Assembly (NCBI RefSeq): GCF_008831285.2
Contig: NC_045147.1
Location: forward strand, 21,034,981 to 21,098,980
Reading direction: 5' to 3'
DNA: 64,000 bases
Source of the DNA: Nymphaea colorata
Lineage: Eukaryota; Streptophyta; Magnoliopsida; Nymphaeales; Nymphaeaceae
Shown: in pieces, positions 22,396 to 34,416 of the stretch
How the letters are laid out: each line of letters starts with the position of its first letter
Numbering within the stretch: position 1 is the first letter of the stretch
Notes under the pieces: generated by a model
What the model was told of the DNA's origin: nothing
The model's input: only the letters and a program-made list of their open reading frames with translations
The model's database searches: none
Translations under genes and position numbers: made by a program

Positions 22396-23094
22396 CCAAC
22401 GGACATTTTCTTCGCCTCACGCTTAATGGGCAGGAAAAATGAAATTCGATTTGCCCCAAAGAACATTTTGTTCATCTCATGCTTAATGGGCAGGGATTTT
22501 TTTTTTTCAAGTTGAATTTTATTCAATCGTTACAGGCTCCTCATCAAAATAGTAAATAACTATTCAATTTAAATAATTTTAAAATGTTTTTTTAATGTAA
22601 GAAATGTCATAAAACAGCGGCAAAAGAAGCTTGTTTTTAAGGTGAGTTTCAATTTAAAGGAATGCTTGCATTTCTTCAAAATTCTTTACTAGTTTCTACT
22701 TCCATGGCCAGTTTTATAGTTTTATACAATTATGAACTGGACTCCTATCTGATTATGTAAATAAGGTACTGTACACCGCCCTATATGTCTCTTTGTTTTC
22801 ATTTATTCTATGACATCCCTTTGATTTTCTTCTCATTCTTTGCCCCACCCTGAAATTTAGTGCGTGTAAAATCAATGAATGTGATGAAAGGGATCTCATA
22901 CCTCATCAAAATTGTGTCACATTAAATGGATTAAATGGATGCACTAGAAGCAAATTGAGGAGACCTTTTAGAGAAGAGAAGAGAAAAGTTTATAAAATAA
23001 TTACAGGAAACTGATTTCTAAAGAGAAATTGAGTGAAGTTGGTTCAACTCCATCACATTCAATGGATTAGATTGAATCAGATTTACAGCAGTGA
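22396..23094. repeat. Y segment, copy 1
   Basis: Begins CCAACGGACA and contains CTTAATGGGCAGG and AGCTTGTTTTTAAGGTGAG. Homologous segments start at about 33463 and 43747, at the right ends of the two large Z units. Its right end shares GAGTGAAGTTGGTTCAA...CATTCAATGGATTAGATTG with copy 3. It then passes into TCACCGCTATAA, a word of the palindromic repeat family seen at 9.4 kb. Confidence 0.8.
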
Positions 23095-23214
23095 ATGCCA
23101 TCACCGCTATAACTTCCGCAAAATAGCACCACCATCGACCACCGGTGGAGATACCGTACAGAGGTGAAGTTAATCACCGCAAAAGATCAGTGCCAACTCG
23201 TTTAATATGTTTTT

Positions 23215-23350
23215 CTCTATCTCATCGTTCACGTTCATTTATCGACTTCGGTGGCCCAGTCAAGAAGTTTCCCAAACCAAAGAAAACGGTTTCATTTACG
23301 AGTAAATGACTGAAGGAATTCTTGAACCAAATTTTCTATCTCATCCTTTA
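23215..23350 (+). repeat. Fragment related to the receptor-kinase leader intron
   Basis: This stretch matches 50067-50286 in two blocks, CACGTTCATTT.TCGACTTCGG and AACGGTTTCATT...GAATGACTGAAGGA, with an internal deletion of about 80 bases. The 50-kb locus is the presumed source because there it lies in the long leader intron of a gene. It is probably a displaced gene fragment. Confidence 0.65.
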
Positions 23351-24380
23351 TGATCAGTAGCTGGTCCGAGACGAATCAAAGCGAAAACAACAGCTGTGCT
23401 TCTCCTGGGAATGCTGTGCACTCAAACCTTACTTTATGTTGACAACACAAATGAAAGGAATTTACTTCCGTTCTTCAGTCTCCAGTTTAAAGTACCGAGA
23501 GAAACAATCCAAAATCCTACTTGAACAAACTATTCAGATGACAGCAAGCAAGCACTGTCCTGAACAGGATATGTCAACTTAGCAATGAATAGGATGGACG
23601 GATTCTCCAAGTGCCAACATAGGATGAAGTTAGTTTGTTGGGGGAGGACTGTTTGCAATCAAAACAACAGCTGAATCTCGAAAAAGATGGTTGGAATTCA
23701 AATTGCCTTCATCCGAGTTATCACACTGGGTTTGAAAACCTTGGTTGTTACCCAATGCACATTTCAAGATAATTTCCTTTGATCCAAAATTGTCAAGTTA
23801 AAAACCTAACAATATTAGGTAGGTGAATCCAAACCCCTAATTATTGGAAAGTCCTATCAGTCTCTTGGGGATCCGATCCAATTTTATACCCAATGCCTGA
23901 AAAAGACCTTGTCCTCAACGTGTAAAGAAAAATTGTTGCTGTATGAGAAGAGCCTTGCGTCAGTCCAGGCCCCCACAATGCATTGACTTCTTGATTAACC
24001 TTGATTGACCCCCAACAGAACCAGAACATCTCTGCTTCTATCAAGTTGATTGCAGGTTCTTTTGCCCATCAGATTTGGGCTGTCGCTGGGGCTTTTCGCA
24101 TGGGCTGTCCCAAGGCATCTGCCAAAACATGAACTCTCTCCCTCATAATGCCTAGTGTCTGAGGCGGTTACATACACATTGATTTAGATCTTGCAATTGC
24201 TTCCCCCTCCCCATTTCCTGGCAAGCAACCCCTGCTCCATTGAATGACTTCAATAGTTCTGTGTTGATGTCTATGGTCAAGGTGAGTAGAGATTGGAACC
24301 TGTGTTTGTTTTGCAGATCTTCTCAAGCAATGTGACCAAGGTAGCCCATCAGAGTGCGGGCCGGCCCACTGGAATGAATA

Positions 24381-25586
24381 TGCAATAAGGCAAAATCTTT
24401 TCCCCTCTCTACACTTCGACAGCCCCTTCCATTCCTCCGATACTAATTGTGTAATTACCCTTCCATTCCTCACTGAGAACAACATCTAACTTGGGCGACA
24501 CCTGCCAGAATATAACATCGATATTTCTTAAATTTTTTGGCAATTTCAATCAATGTTAGTCTAACCTTTAAATTAACTTTGAAGTGCCCGTCAGACGAGT
24601 TTGCTGTGACTGGTTGGAAATGGGTCATCAACAAGGTGTGCCTCAGGAGATTAAGAAAGGTGCTGAAGGCTGAGCAATCTCTTCACTTTTCTCTTTGGAA
24701 AACTCCATGACAATCTTGTCAGCAGATATCTTTAAAGGTTTGGAAATGCCTGAATTGAGATATATGCCTCTCTACCTGCTTAGTACTCCTGGGAACATGT
24801 GATCCTTATCACAGAGAATGCATCATTTCTTTTCGGATTTATTATAGGCTTCAGTCTCGTTCCCCTTCCGACAGATACTAACAATTCCCCTTCCAATAAT
24901 ACTAACAATTCAGTCACCTACATGCCCCCTCTCCAATTCTGCCTAGATCATTCTTGCAGTTGACTCTCCGTCTTTTTCTCTACCCACAAGCAGGTTTTAG
25001 AAAAATGGTAGCCAATGGTAGCAACTTTAGAGAGTTCAGCCTGCCCCATTGGAAAACAAGCTGTTGATTACCCATCTTCTCCAAACTTGCTGCTCCATTC
25101 CTGCCCTCCATGACATTGAGTCCCCTAGTTTTTGCTGGAAGTACTAACTCGGCAATCCTGTGTACTGCCATAGCCATAGTCGCAAGCCATCTAACTGCAG
25201 CTCTCTGTATGCCTACAAGGAGTGCACCGATCCACTTTGCTTGCTTCTTCTTGGTATTCCCTTCGCAAGGTCAGTCAATATAGGAGTGCTGCTCAACAGC
25301 AGAAAAGAAGCCTCATCTTCCCCTCCATCAAATAGGCCTAAGCTCTCTTTAACTTCAGTCATCTGGTCACTTGGTCACTGAGGCACTGATCTACGATACT
25401 AATCACTAGCGGTGATGGAAGGTTTTACACTGCTGCTTCACTTGTATGCTACGGTTTGGCAGCACCTGGGCCCATCCGGGGAATTGCAGTCGACTTCCAA
25501 CACTCCCTGAAACTACACCAACCCACCAATTGCCATTGTCTAGCCTTCGAAAATCTTCAGCCAACTACATCTCTTAGCCATACTGG
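24381..25586. repeat. Nested duplication D1 inside Z1
   Basis: Homologous in direct orientation to 25935-27099. It begins near TGCAATAAGG and ends CTCTTAGCCATACTGG. Z2 carries only one corresponding copy (from about 34978), so the duplication is either specific to Z1 or lost from Z2. Short coding-like scraps occur on the minus strand but carry stops. Confidence 0.85.
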
Positions 25587-25611
25587 CGACTTCCTCTAGG
25601 CGGCACAACCT

Positions 25612-25920
25612 CTCAAAAGGACCAATGCATTCTTGCTTGATGTTGTTAGCCTTTGAGAGGTACGCTTTGTTCATGGGTTCAAGAGATCAATTCATGCTCT
25701 TAAGAATGCTAGCAGAATTAGAGAAGGGGCCTCAGAAGTGTCTTGCAAAACAGTCATTTTGTTGTCTTTTTTTTTTGTTTATTCTGTCGAAAACTAACGG
25801 GACAACAAAGCAGCTGGAGGTAGGAACTGGAAGTCTGGCACTAGATGAATAGATGAATGGTTGAAGGTGCTCTCTCTCTCTCTCTCTTTTATGATACTCA
25901 TTCGTGGGTCTAGGATGTGG
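25612..25920. repeat. Block inverted relative to Z2
   Basis: The plus strand here is the reverse complement of about 37615-37960 in Z2 (for example GACCAATGCATTC against GAATGCATTGGTC). A second block at 27100-27350 is likewise the reverse complement of about 37185-37440. Confidence 0.8.
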
Positions 25921-25934
25921 GAACGTACATCGCT

Positions 25935-27099
25935 ATGCAATATGGCAAAATCTTTTCCCCTCTCTACAACTTCGACAGCCCCTTCCATTCCCCCAATACT
26001 AATTGTGTAATTACCCTTCCATTCCTCCAATACTAATTGTGTAATTACCCTTTCTAGCACTGAGAACAACATCTAACTTGGGCGACACCTGCCAGAATAT
26101 AACATCGATATTTCTTAAATCTTTTGGCAATTTCAATCAATGTTAGTCTAACCTTTAAATTAACTTTGAAGTGCTCGTCAGACGAGTTTGCTGACTGGTT
26201 GGAAATGGGTCATCAGGTGTGCCTCAGGAGATTAAGAAAGGAGAAAGGTGCTGAGCAATCTCTTCACTTTTCTCTTTGAAAAACTCCATGACAATCTTGT
26301 CAACAGATATCTTTAAAGGTTTGGAAATGCCTGAATTTTGATATATGCCTCTCTACCTCTCTACCTGCTTAGTACTCCAGTACTCCTGGGAACATGTGAT
26401 CCTACTATCACATAGAATGCATCATTTCTTTTCGGATTTGTCAGTCTGGTTCCCCTTTCGACAGATACTAACAATTCCCGTTCCAACAATACTAACAATT
26501 CAGTCACCTACATGCCCCCTCTCCAATTCTGCCTAAGTCTTTTTATCTACCCACAAGCACGTTTTAGAAAAATGGTAGCCAATGGTAGCAACTTTAGAGA
26601 GTTCAGCCTGCCCCATTGGAAAACAAGCAGTTGATTACCCATCTTCTCCAAACTTGCTGCTCCATTCCTGCTCTGCATGACATTGAGTCCCCTAGTTTTT
26701 GTTGCTGGAAGTACTAAGTACTAACTTGGCAATCCTGTGTCTGTTGCTTGCTTCTTTGTGGTGAATTCCTTCGCAAGGTCAGTCACATACGAGTGCGGCT
26801 CAACAGCAGAAAAGAAGCCATTGTGCTCATCTTCCCCTCCATTAAATAGGCCTAATCTCTCTTTAACTTCAGTCATCTGGTCACTTGGTCACTGAGGCAC
26901 TGATCTACGATACTAATCTCTAGGTGATGGAAGGTTTTACATTGTTGCTTGACTTGTATGCTACGGTTTGGCAGCACCTGGGGCCCATCCGGGGAATTGC
27001 AGTCGACTTCCAACACTCCCTGAAACTACACCAAACCACCAATTGCCATTGTCTAGCCTTCTAAAATCTTCAGCCAACTACATCTCTTAGCCATACTGG
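25935..27099. repeat. Nested duplication D2 inside Z1
   Basis: Second copy of D1, with scattered small insertions and deletions. It contains a local extra copy of TACTAATTGTGTAATTACCC near 26000-26050. Confidence 0.85.
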
Positions 27100-27350
27100 A
27101 AAACATACCCTACATTAAGACGCCTAAGGAGGTATTTCACTTAGCAGGATCTTTGGAGCTGAGCATAACTGCCAGGGAATTTTAGTTTGCCAAACTGTAG
27201 TGCATTTGGAAGAACCGAAAATTAGATGTTTTAAGTAGTTTCTCTCTTGACCAAGGTGGCAGCAGTCTATTGATGCTGTAATGGTTAGATTTGGCCCTTA
27301 GATTATAATATTGAACAACCACAATTGTAGGGGACGTACCTGATGAAATT
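27100..27350. repeat. Second block inverted relative to Z2
   Basis: Reverse complement of about 37185-37440. Shared words include GTAGGGGACGTACCTGATGA here and TCATCAGGTACGTCCCCTAC in Z2. In Z1 the block lies before the LTR-like relic; in Z2 it lies after it. Confidence 0.8.
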
Positions 27351-27543
27351 CAAGTGGAAGAGGAAGAGCTGCCACAGGAGCCATAGCCCAAAACTCGCGA
27401 GGGCATGGCCATACAGCTCAGTCCCAATTTGCAGTAGCAAATAGCCATGAGGAATTTCATATTATGGCTGAAGCGGCACGTGGATGATCAACTGAGACAT
27501 CCGGCTACCTTTCGGCTGGAATCGATCAACACTGCCCTGGTAT

Positions 27544-27700
27544 GCTATGATACCAGTTGTTAGCCACTACTACGCATGCTCAGCCCTAATCCCCAATTAG
27601 GGTTCTCCCTCGCCAGACTATCAATGTTTGTGGTGGTTTCCATTGAGGTCCTTCAACCATATATATATAAACACTACTAGATCAGTCTCTTGGGGATTAA
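27544..27700 (-). mobile_element. LTR relic with PBS-like site in Z1
   Basis: Minus strand: an LTR-like end ...GGCTAACA is followed two bases later by a tRNA-iMet-type site TGGTATCATAGC (27544-27555, one mismatch to canonical). The LTR-like DNA extends to the right and includes a TATATATATA box. It pairs with the better-preserved copy at 36787-36990. The interval to the left (internal side) is too degraded for gag-pol recognition. Confidence 0.6.
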
Positions 27701-30700
27701 ACGCCCAGCAGCTTCTGTATTTTGTCATAAGCAACACCAAAGAATTTCCCAAAAAGACTCCTAACTCTGTCCCGTTTAAAAGGCCAACCACAACTGTGGC
27801 TTGCCTGTACTTCAATGTGAAAACCTCCAGCATAATTTGGGGATTCATAATGTATGCATGCTTGGATATTCATGATGTATGTATGCCTATTGGTTAAATT
27901 GGGCATTCCAAGGCATGTCCATAGTCCTGTGTCACAAGCATTCTTTACTAGGCACTCTGCTATAATACAGCAAAAAATAAAAAAGTCATGCTGGAGGTGC
28001 AACTGAACATCAAATCTATTATTTCAAAATAAAACCATGCTACTGATCCTGATATAATAAACCACTGACCTTCCATTCACAGGACGCCCTACAATCTGTC
28101 ACCTGGTCGATGGACTTCTTCACGGGTTGCGTCAACTAGGTAATGTGCATCCCAATGACCAGTAAGTCTCCCTTGCCGCCGAGAAACAGCTTGCTCACCT
28201 TCCCAGGCACAAGCCTTCTGCCAAACTATTTACTGCAAGTTTATCAGCCATCACATTTTGCCCATGTTGCTACAGAGCACCATAAGATGTAGAACACCAC
28301 CATGCCCGTACTACTGCTCTCTTTCTTGTCCTTATCTTTTTACTCATTGGAGATCCAATTATTTACACTTTGAACAAACCTTTATATCACATTCTAAGTG
28401 AAGATATAAAGGTAATTTGCTGGGCTGCATTAGGATCACCTGTGGGTCAGCATTATTAGTATTCGACTATGTGAAATCATGAAATCATTAAGTCTATTAG
28501 CACTGAAACTGAAACTGAAGCTATTTGAGGAGGGAGTGTGTTTCAGATCTGCCAAAGCAGCAGACCAAACACGGTGTGGAAGAGGATAAGCAACCTGCAC
28601 CATATAAGAACAGCTTAGCTTATATTTGAACTTTGAAAGCCCAGTCTTCAAGGAACAATTGAGCAGATATCATTGGTGAAACGAAAGTGTGACATATGCA
28701 TTGTGGATTAACCAAAAACCCAAATCTATTAACCTGAGGAAGAGCAGTACAACTATAATAGGGTTACTGAGTAATGCTTTTCAGAAAAGCACGTAAAATT
28801 GCAAGGTATCCCTAATGCTCAAGGATTTTCTTGTGCCTTGTTGTCTAGATCCTAATCTCAACTCCGAAAATTTAATGGCCTGTGCAACTGCAAGAACCCA
28901 TGCAGAACAAGGAAAGGATATCTGGAAACTGATAAAAGGCCAGTGACAATCCACTTGAAGATGCCTAACCTTGCAAGCTCACCGTCACAATTTAGTCTCT
29001 AGCTTTCAAGTCTGCAATACCACCTAACTGCCAAATACCTGTTCAACAAAGGTGGCCTTGGCTTAGGGTAAACATGTCAAATTCAGTTAGGGCGCAAAGT
29101 TGACTACTATACACTGAAGCTGGCTTGAAAATATTCTTGACGCCCCATCAACATATAGCCCCACTGTAACTGCAAAACGATCATACTAATTCTAAGGAAA
29201 AAAGAGCCGCCCAAACCATCACTGCTGAGCCACAATAAAATCAAGAAATAAACACTGAATTAAACCATCAAACACAAGTAGACTTCTACTCTATCCCTAC
29301 CTGTCTAATCTCTCCTCCTTGCACTCTAAGCTCAATAATTCAACAACTCAAGCCAAAAAAGTTGGAACAAAAACACACCAAGAAAATGGAGAAATATTCC
29401 TACATTCATTAACTAAGTTGAACCCTATGCTTATTAACTACCAGATATAAAATCTCTCTCACCCACACGCACACAAAAACAAATGAAAAAGGAAAAACCA
29501 AATCAACAAACAAGGCAATAGTACAAAGTGTACAAAGATTTCCACTAATGGCTACAAGTCTCCAAGCCCTGGCAATGTCGACAAAAATTTGGTGTGGTTT
29601 TTATGTTAAATCTCTTTAAAATGATATTCTTGATAAAAACCAGAGAAAACCGTACACCAAATTTTAAATTTTCCAATAAGTGGCAAGTCCATATCAAATA
29701 TGGGGAACAAACAGATACTAAAACGGACTCAAAAATGCACAATTCTCTAGACGCCAAACATGTACGAAGATAGACCAAAAATGCAAGATTCTCTGGATGC
29801 ATCCGCCCTTTAATTTCTTCAAAAGTTTCTTTTGATCACCAACTTGGAAACAAATGAATGAGACTTGGGAAAAAATGTAAGAGCTCTAAGATAAACTGAT
29901 AAACGCTTTAATTATAGAGTCTGTACTCTCTAAACTAATTGGACTATGGTAAACGGCAACTGAATATCAACAAATTTGAAAGACTGCTTTAAGTGTACAT
30001 GACTCTGACTTAAGTTGTCTCATGCATACACTAGCAGAACTGAGATCACAAATTCAGGTAAAAGACAGACTAATTGATTACTAGAAACTTGTCAGGTTGC
30101 TGCAAGCAATCTAATTTCTGCAGATATATGTAATTTTCTCATGAATTTACAGCAAAAATTCTTCATTTCAATATAAATTTGCAACCACTGGGTCAAATCA
30201 GATTCCCTGCAATCAAATAAGCTAAACCCAAGGGATAACTGGTCTTGGGAAGCAAAACAAATCAATTGTCAAAGGTTGAAGTCACCTAAACATCCACAAT
30301 TTTGGAAATAGAAGTTTACAACAACAGAGGAGATTTCTGGTGTTTTGGGTGTGGTTTTCAAGCTCTCAAATGTACAGGCATAGAGTTGGTTTCCTACCAA
30401 ATTATGACAAGCCAATAAACAAAAAACGCAAACAAACAACTGTTTACCTATCTTTATGCAAGTCATTGCCCAGCTAACACTGCAAACACACGATAGGAAA
30501 TTCATTACACTCGATATGAATGGAATAGGTTTGCCGGGTAGCCGTTTTGGTAATAAGAAAATGACATCTTTCAAGAACAAAGAGGAGTTGGCAGTTCCTC
30601 ACTGGTCCAAGAAGCTAGGAAACATAACAAAAGATGTCAAGTTTTTAATTTGAAACAACACATTAATCATCGATTTAAATCATAAGCTTGAGTGCTCATT

Positions 30701-31025
30701 GTGCAAATGATATGTCCTTCATTTACCATCAATATTGTACAAGCAGTAGGATTCATTTCGCATCAATGTTGTTGAATCTCTAGAAAGGAAAATCTTTAAA
30801 TTTTCAAAATATGAACATAAAATAATCATCCTCAACATCTTAGAAAGTCAAAAAGAGGAATGGCTATTGACTCAAGACTCGTGCATCCACAAAAGACTGT
30901 CACATTCAATTCCTAGGAGTTCAGCCTTCATGCCATTCATATCTTGGCAGCCACTTTTTTTGTTTTTCTTTTTCTTTTTTTTTTGCAATAGGCTTTTTGC
31001 CCTTTCTTTTTTTTTTTTTGCTTTT
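27701..31025. other. Colinear, gene-free left-centre part of Z1
   Basis: This part is colinear with Z2 from about 38.0 to 41.07 kb apart from indels. Minus-strand frames at 28436-28651 and 29545-29802 recur in Z2, but I recognise no family and cannot support exons. The sequence may be introns or UTR of a lost or unrecognised transcript, or simply duplicated intergenic DNA. Poly-T runs cluster at 30955-31035. Confidence 0.5.
30399..30626 (+). other. 228-bp segment present in Z1 only, with coding-like frame
   Basis: Z2 joins CTACCAAA directly to AGATGTCAAG at about 40671, where Z1 carries 228 extra bases. These encode part of a 65-codon plus frame (30456-30653) of protein-like composition (FITLDMNGIGLPGSRFGNKK). 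Short direct repeats (CCAAA/ACAAA) flank the difference, so either an insertion in Z1 or a microhomology deletion in Z2 is possible. The family is unrecognised. Confidence 0.4.
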
Positions 31026-31897
31026 GATTTTTTTCTTTAGGCCGACCTTCACCTTTGAGGGAATCCCTCACCACCCCAAAGGCTACTACGGAGCTCCACC
31101 ACTTTAGTGGTTATGTGTAGTTTTTTTCATGTATCCAACCCGTTTCACCTTGCGGGTTTTCAACATGTCAAAAGTTCATAAGTCTTCATCTTCGCGGTAT
31201 AGACATAAATCACCTTTATGCCTACCCGGTACTCTCGATTACTGACCCAGAGGAACGACCACACAAGCCCCGAGCCCATCTCTCAACTCTCATTTTGCTA
31301 CCTGCCAATATTTTAAAAGGCATTATGGCTTCTCTCCTAAGATATTTTCCTGATAAATCCTTGCAGACGCTTGATCACTTAAGTCAATAGCCCTTCATAA
31401 TCTTGACTTTCTCAGTTTCATTGAATTTTTCTTCACTGCTCATATCCAAGATCTTTGAAGATTTCCTCTTCTAATGATTGACAACAAAAACTTGAAATTT
31501 TTTCCTTCTACTCAAGGAGGTATTAAGAATAAGCTGAAGGTATATCATTATGTGAGAAAATATTTTCAAAATGTTTTTTGGTAAAATTAAAAATTTTCAC
31601 TTTTAAAAATCTTCTTGACATCAAATGGTATATCACCTAGAAGTAGAAACTCTCGTCTGCCTAAAGAGAGGAGTGTCTATGAAACCAGATGGATTTGTTG
31701 GGTAGAAGAATGAACTACATCAGCTCTCCTATAAAAGTAGGGTATTCAAAACAAAATGTTGGTTTCAGGGTGAAGGGTTCTCATCCATGTCAAGTCCTCA
31801 ACTAATTGGAAGTTTCAAACAATTGGGTAAAGCACATTCTCTCCCTAAACAAACGACTAGGTTTAGATTGCACAAAAGTTTGGCCCATCGACAACTT
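31026..31897. repeat. 872-bp homogenised block, Z1 copy
   Basis: Compared by eye with 41072-41943, this block has the same length, no indels and about six substitutions, while neighbouring Z1/Z2 DNA shows several percent difference and frequent indels. It starts just after a poly-T tract (GATTTTTTTCTTTAGGCCGA). It has no long open frame. It may be a gene-conversion tract or a constrained noncoding sequence. Confidence 0.8.
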
Positions 31898-33044
31898 TTA
31901 GCTTCAATAATTTCACCAATAGTTGGTGAACACCACATTTATGAACCAACAAAAAAGTTGTATCCACAATCAGAGATCTCTAATACCATAAAAATGTGAG
32001 TCACAATAGTGACATGTAAACCTACAATGAAACTCAATGAAAGGCACTAATGCCAAGTCACCAAGAAAATAAAGAATGAAAATTATAATTGGATCACAAC
32101 AAAAGTTGGGGAAAAAGCTTCCTTACAATGGCAAACACAAGATCTACATATACACACATATGAAAGATCTAGCATAAGAGCAGTCTGCAAGCTTATCCTT
32201 GTCGAGCATTGAAGTGGTCTTCTCAGTAGCAGAAATACACTAACAGGAAGGTATTAGAAAACAGCAGTTACGACTCAGACCTTACTGAAGTGAAGAATGT
32301 AACCGAAACTACTGTCGAGGTGATGTTTCAAAAGATGAGCATGTAAACAAATCCTGTTAGTCAGACCCCCTCATTTATATCACATAAAAAAATGCAACAC
32401 CACTTCTAATACAGAGACAAACTTCCAGCTACACGGCACTATCAGAGTTTGAAGACCGTGAGAACGTAAAACAGAACCTGAAACAAGAAAACGTATCAAG
32501 TGTGCTGCCAAGCTCCTAACCACACCTTCAATGTGAAAATTTCTCATAAAATTACTCAATTTCACCATAAAACAGCCTGCGTTTGCGATTTAGGAATCGG
32601 CCTTGTAACAGTGCTTGAAGCATGGAAAAACACGGCTTATCCCCTCATGTCTGAGACACTGCCAAACCATGTTCTTCTGCCAAATTCTATTAAAACAAAA
32701 CCTTGTGGGGTTCCATTCCTGGAACAAAGTGTAAGCCCGTAACGGTCGCCAGAAAAGGAAAAACACCATTCTCGGGTCAGAAAAAAATAAAAGCCCTTAA
32801 AAAACACGACCATGCAAAAAAAAAAAAAAAGAACAAAGGAAATCAGGGAATCTCAACCTCGCCAAACAAAAAAAAAACGGATGCCCATGGATTAAAATGA
32901 TCAGCAACTAGAGGCAGGAAAAGAAGACCCTCAACTTCGAAGATGAGAGCGAGGAAAAGGTCGCTCAAATCTATCCAACCAGAACAAGGTAAGAAAGGAG
33001 AAACAGGACAAGGAAATAGCGAGACAGAACACAATCAATCAAAT

Positions 33045-33420
33045 TCATCGCAGGAGAGAGAGAGAGAGAGAGAGGGGAACCTGCAGTTGGTGAAAATCTG
33101 AAAGCTTTTCGTTGGCTGAGAAGACGATGGGAGGAACAAAAGCTTCGCAGAACACGGAGAACTCCAGTGCCTTCTTAACCAGTCCCTTTTGAAGCGGGCT
33201 TCCGGACGAGCTTTGAAGACCTTCACGGCAGCCGGCACACGGACCAGATGTCGCCAGACGAAAACTGTTTACCGCCGACGCCGTTCCGCTCACCCACGAA
33301 GCTGCAGGGCTAGAGGAGGGAGCTGCGATGAATTGAAGCTGCAAGGAGGAGGACGGCGGCTGCGGCAGAAGCCGATGCTCACCATGCCAGCCCTAACGGG
33401 CTTTTTCATCGAACAGGAAA
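33045..33420 (-). other. GC-rich first-exon-like region at end of Z1
   Basis: A GC- and CpG-richer island in AT-rich DNA. On the minus strand, ATG GTG AGC ATC (from about 33377) opens a short Arg/Pro/Ser-rich frame that reaches a good donor-like G|GTGAGC. A second frame further along reaches CTGCAG|GTTCCC beside a (GA)n tract. The first frame also survives in the Z2 copy (43391-43700), where a 9-bp indel keeps it in frame. It resembles a promoter plus first exon, perhaps with a targeting peptide, but downstream exons were not found. Confidence 0.35.
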
Positions 33421-33462
33421 GCTGATCCCAAATTTCTGGAAATATGATTATGGAAAATCGTG

Positions 33463-34416
33463 CAACGGACATATTCTTCAACTCAGGTTTAATGGGCAGG
33501 AAAAAAGAAATTCGATTTGCCACAACGAGCGTTTTGGGTATTGTCACGTATAATGGGCAGGGATTTTTTGTTTTTTATTTTAATTTGAATTTTATTCGGT
33601 CGTTAGGGCTTCCCATCAAAATAGTAAACAACTGTTCAATTTTAAAAAAATCTAAAAGGTCTTTTTAAATGTAAGAAATGGCATAAAACAGCGGCAAAAG
33701 AAACTTGTTTTTAAGGTGAGTTATGATTTTCACATTACATTCAATGGGTTAAGTTTATATATTTCAGTCCTGCTATTGTCATGTTTACCATTGGAATATG
33801 GAAATATATTTTTAGATTAATCTAACATATATATATATATAATCATGTGATCTGTCACAGGTTGTTTGTTGTTTGTTTGGAGGTATGGGTTGTGGGATGT
33901 GTACTCAAAAATGTCATTCCTTTCATTCTCCTAGGTTTGTACCGCTATTATGAACTTAAGTGATGAAGTTGATCTAGTAGGCTATGTTTCTTGGGCCACA
34001 CAGTACTGAGGTATGCATCTTGATGGCGCCTTGCGGTTCTGACGGTTGATAATATTCCATTTGCTTGTCATTCCTTTTTTTTTTTTTAGAAAGTTATAAA
34101 ATATTGCACACTATAATTGGCTTTACAATAAATAATTTTACAGTTGCTACATCGCTAAGTTTTTCTGTTTCCGTTGGTTGTTCTTATCTGTAATTATTTT
34201 GTCACATGTACTTTCAAATGAAACTAAAGAAATGCAAGCAAGCTGTTGAACAGCCAAAGACACAATAATGCAAACTTCTCTACTAGCTTCTTTGGCTGTT
34301 CAATAGCTTGCTTGTATTTTTCCAAAATTCTAGAATTCTGTTTCTACTTTCATGGCCAGTTTTATATAATTATGAGCTGGACTCCTACCTGATTATGTAA
34401 ATAAGGTACTGTTATA
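33463..34416. repeat. Y segment, copy 2
   Basis: Direct repeat of 22396-22780 and 43747-44280. Contains TTTAATGGGCAGG, CTTGTTTTTAAGGTGAGTTA and, near the right end, GATTATGTAAATAAGGTACT. It separates Z1 from Z2. Confidence 0.8.

Larger units (their letters stand above)
23506..33456. repeat. Large tandem duplication unit Z1 (about 10 kb)
   Basis: Z1 aligns in direct order with Z2 (about 34495-43743) over most of its length. The match is continuous at high identity from about 27.8 kb to 33.4 kb (38.0 to 43.7 kb) and patchier on the left. The copies differ by substitutions, indels, a 228-bp presence/absence, a nested duplication in Z1 and an inverted, relocated block. No complete gene was recognised inside. 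Minus-strand LTR/PBS relics sit at 27.5-27.7 kb and a GC-rich first-exon-like region at 33.05-33.42 kb. Confidence 0.88.

Noticed and set aside
27628-28002. Opposed frames near 27.6-28.0 kb and their Z2 counterparts
   Set aside because: Both strands are open by chance. Conservation between Z1 and Z2 reflects duplication, not selection, and no splice-consistent protein emerges.
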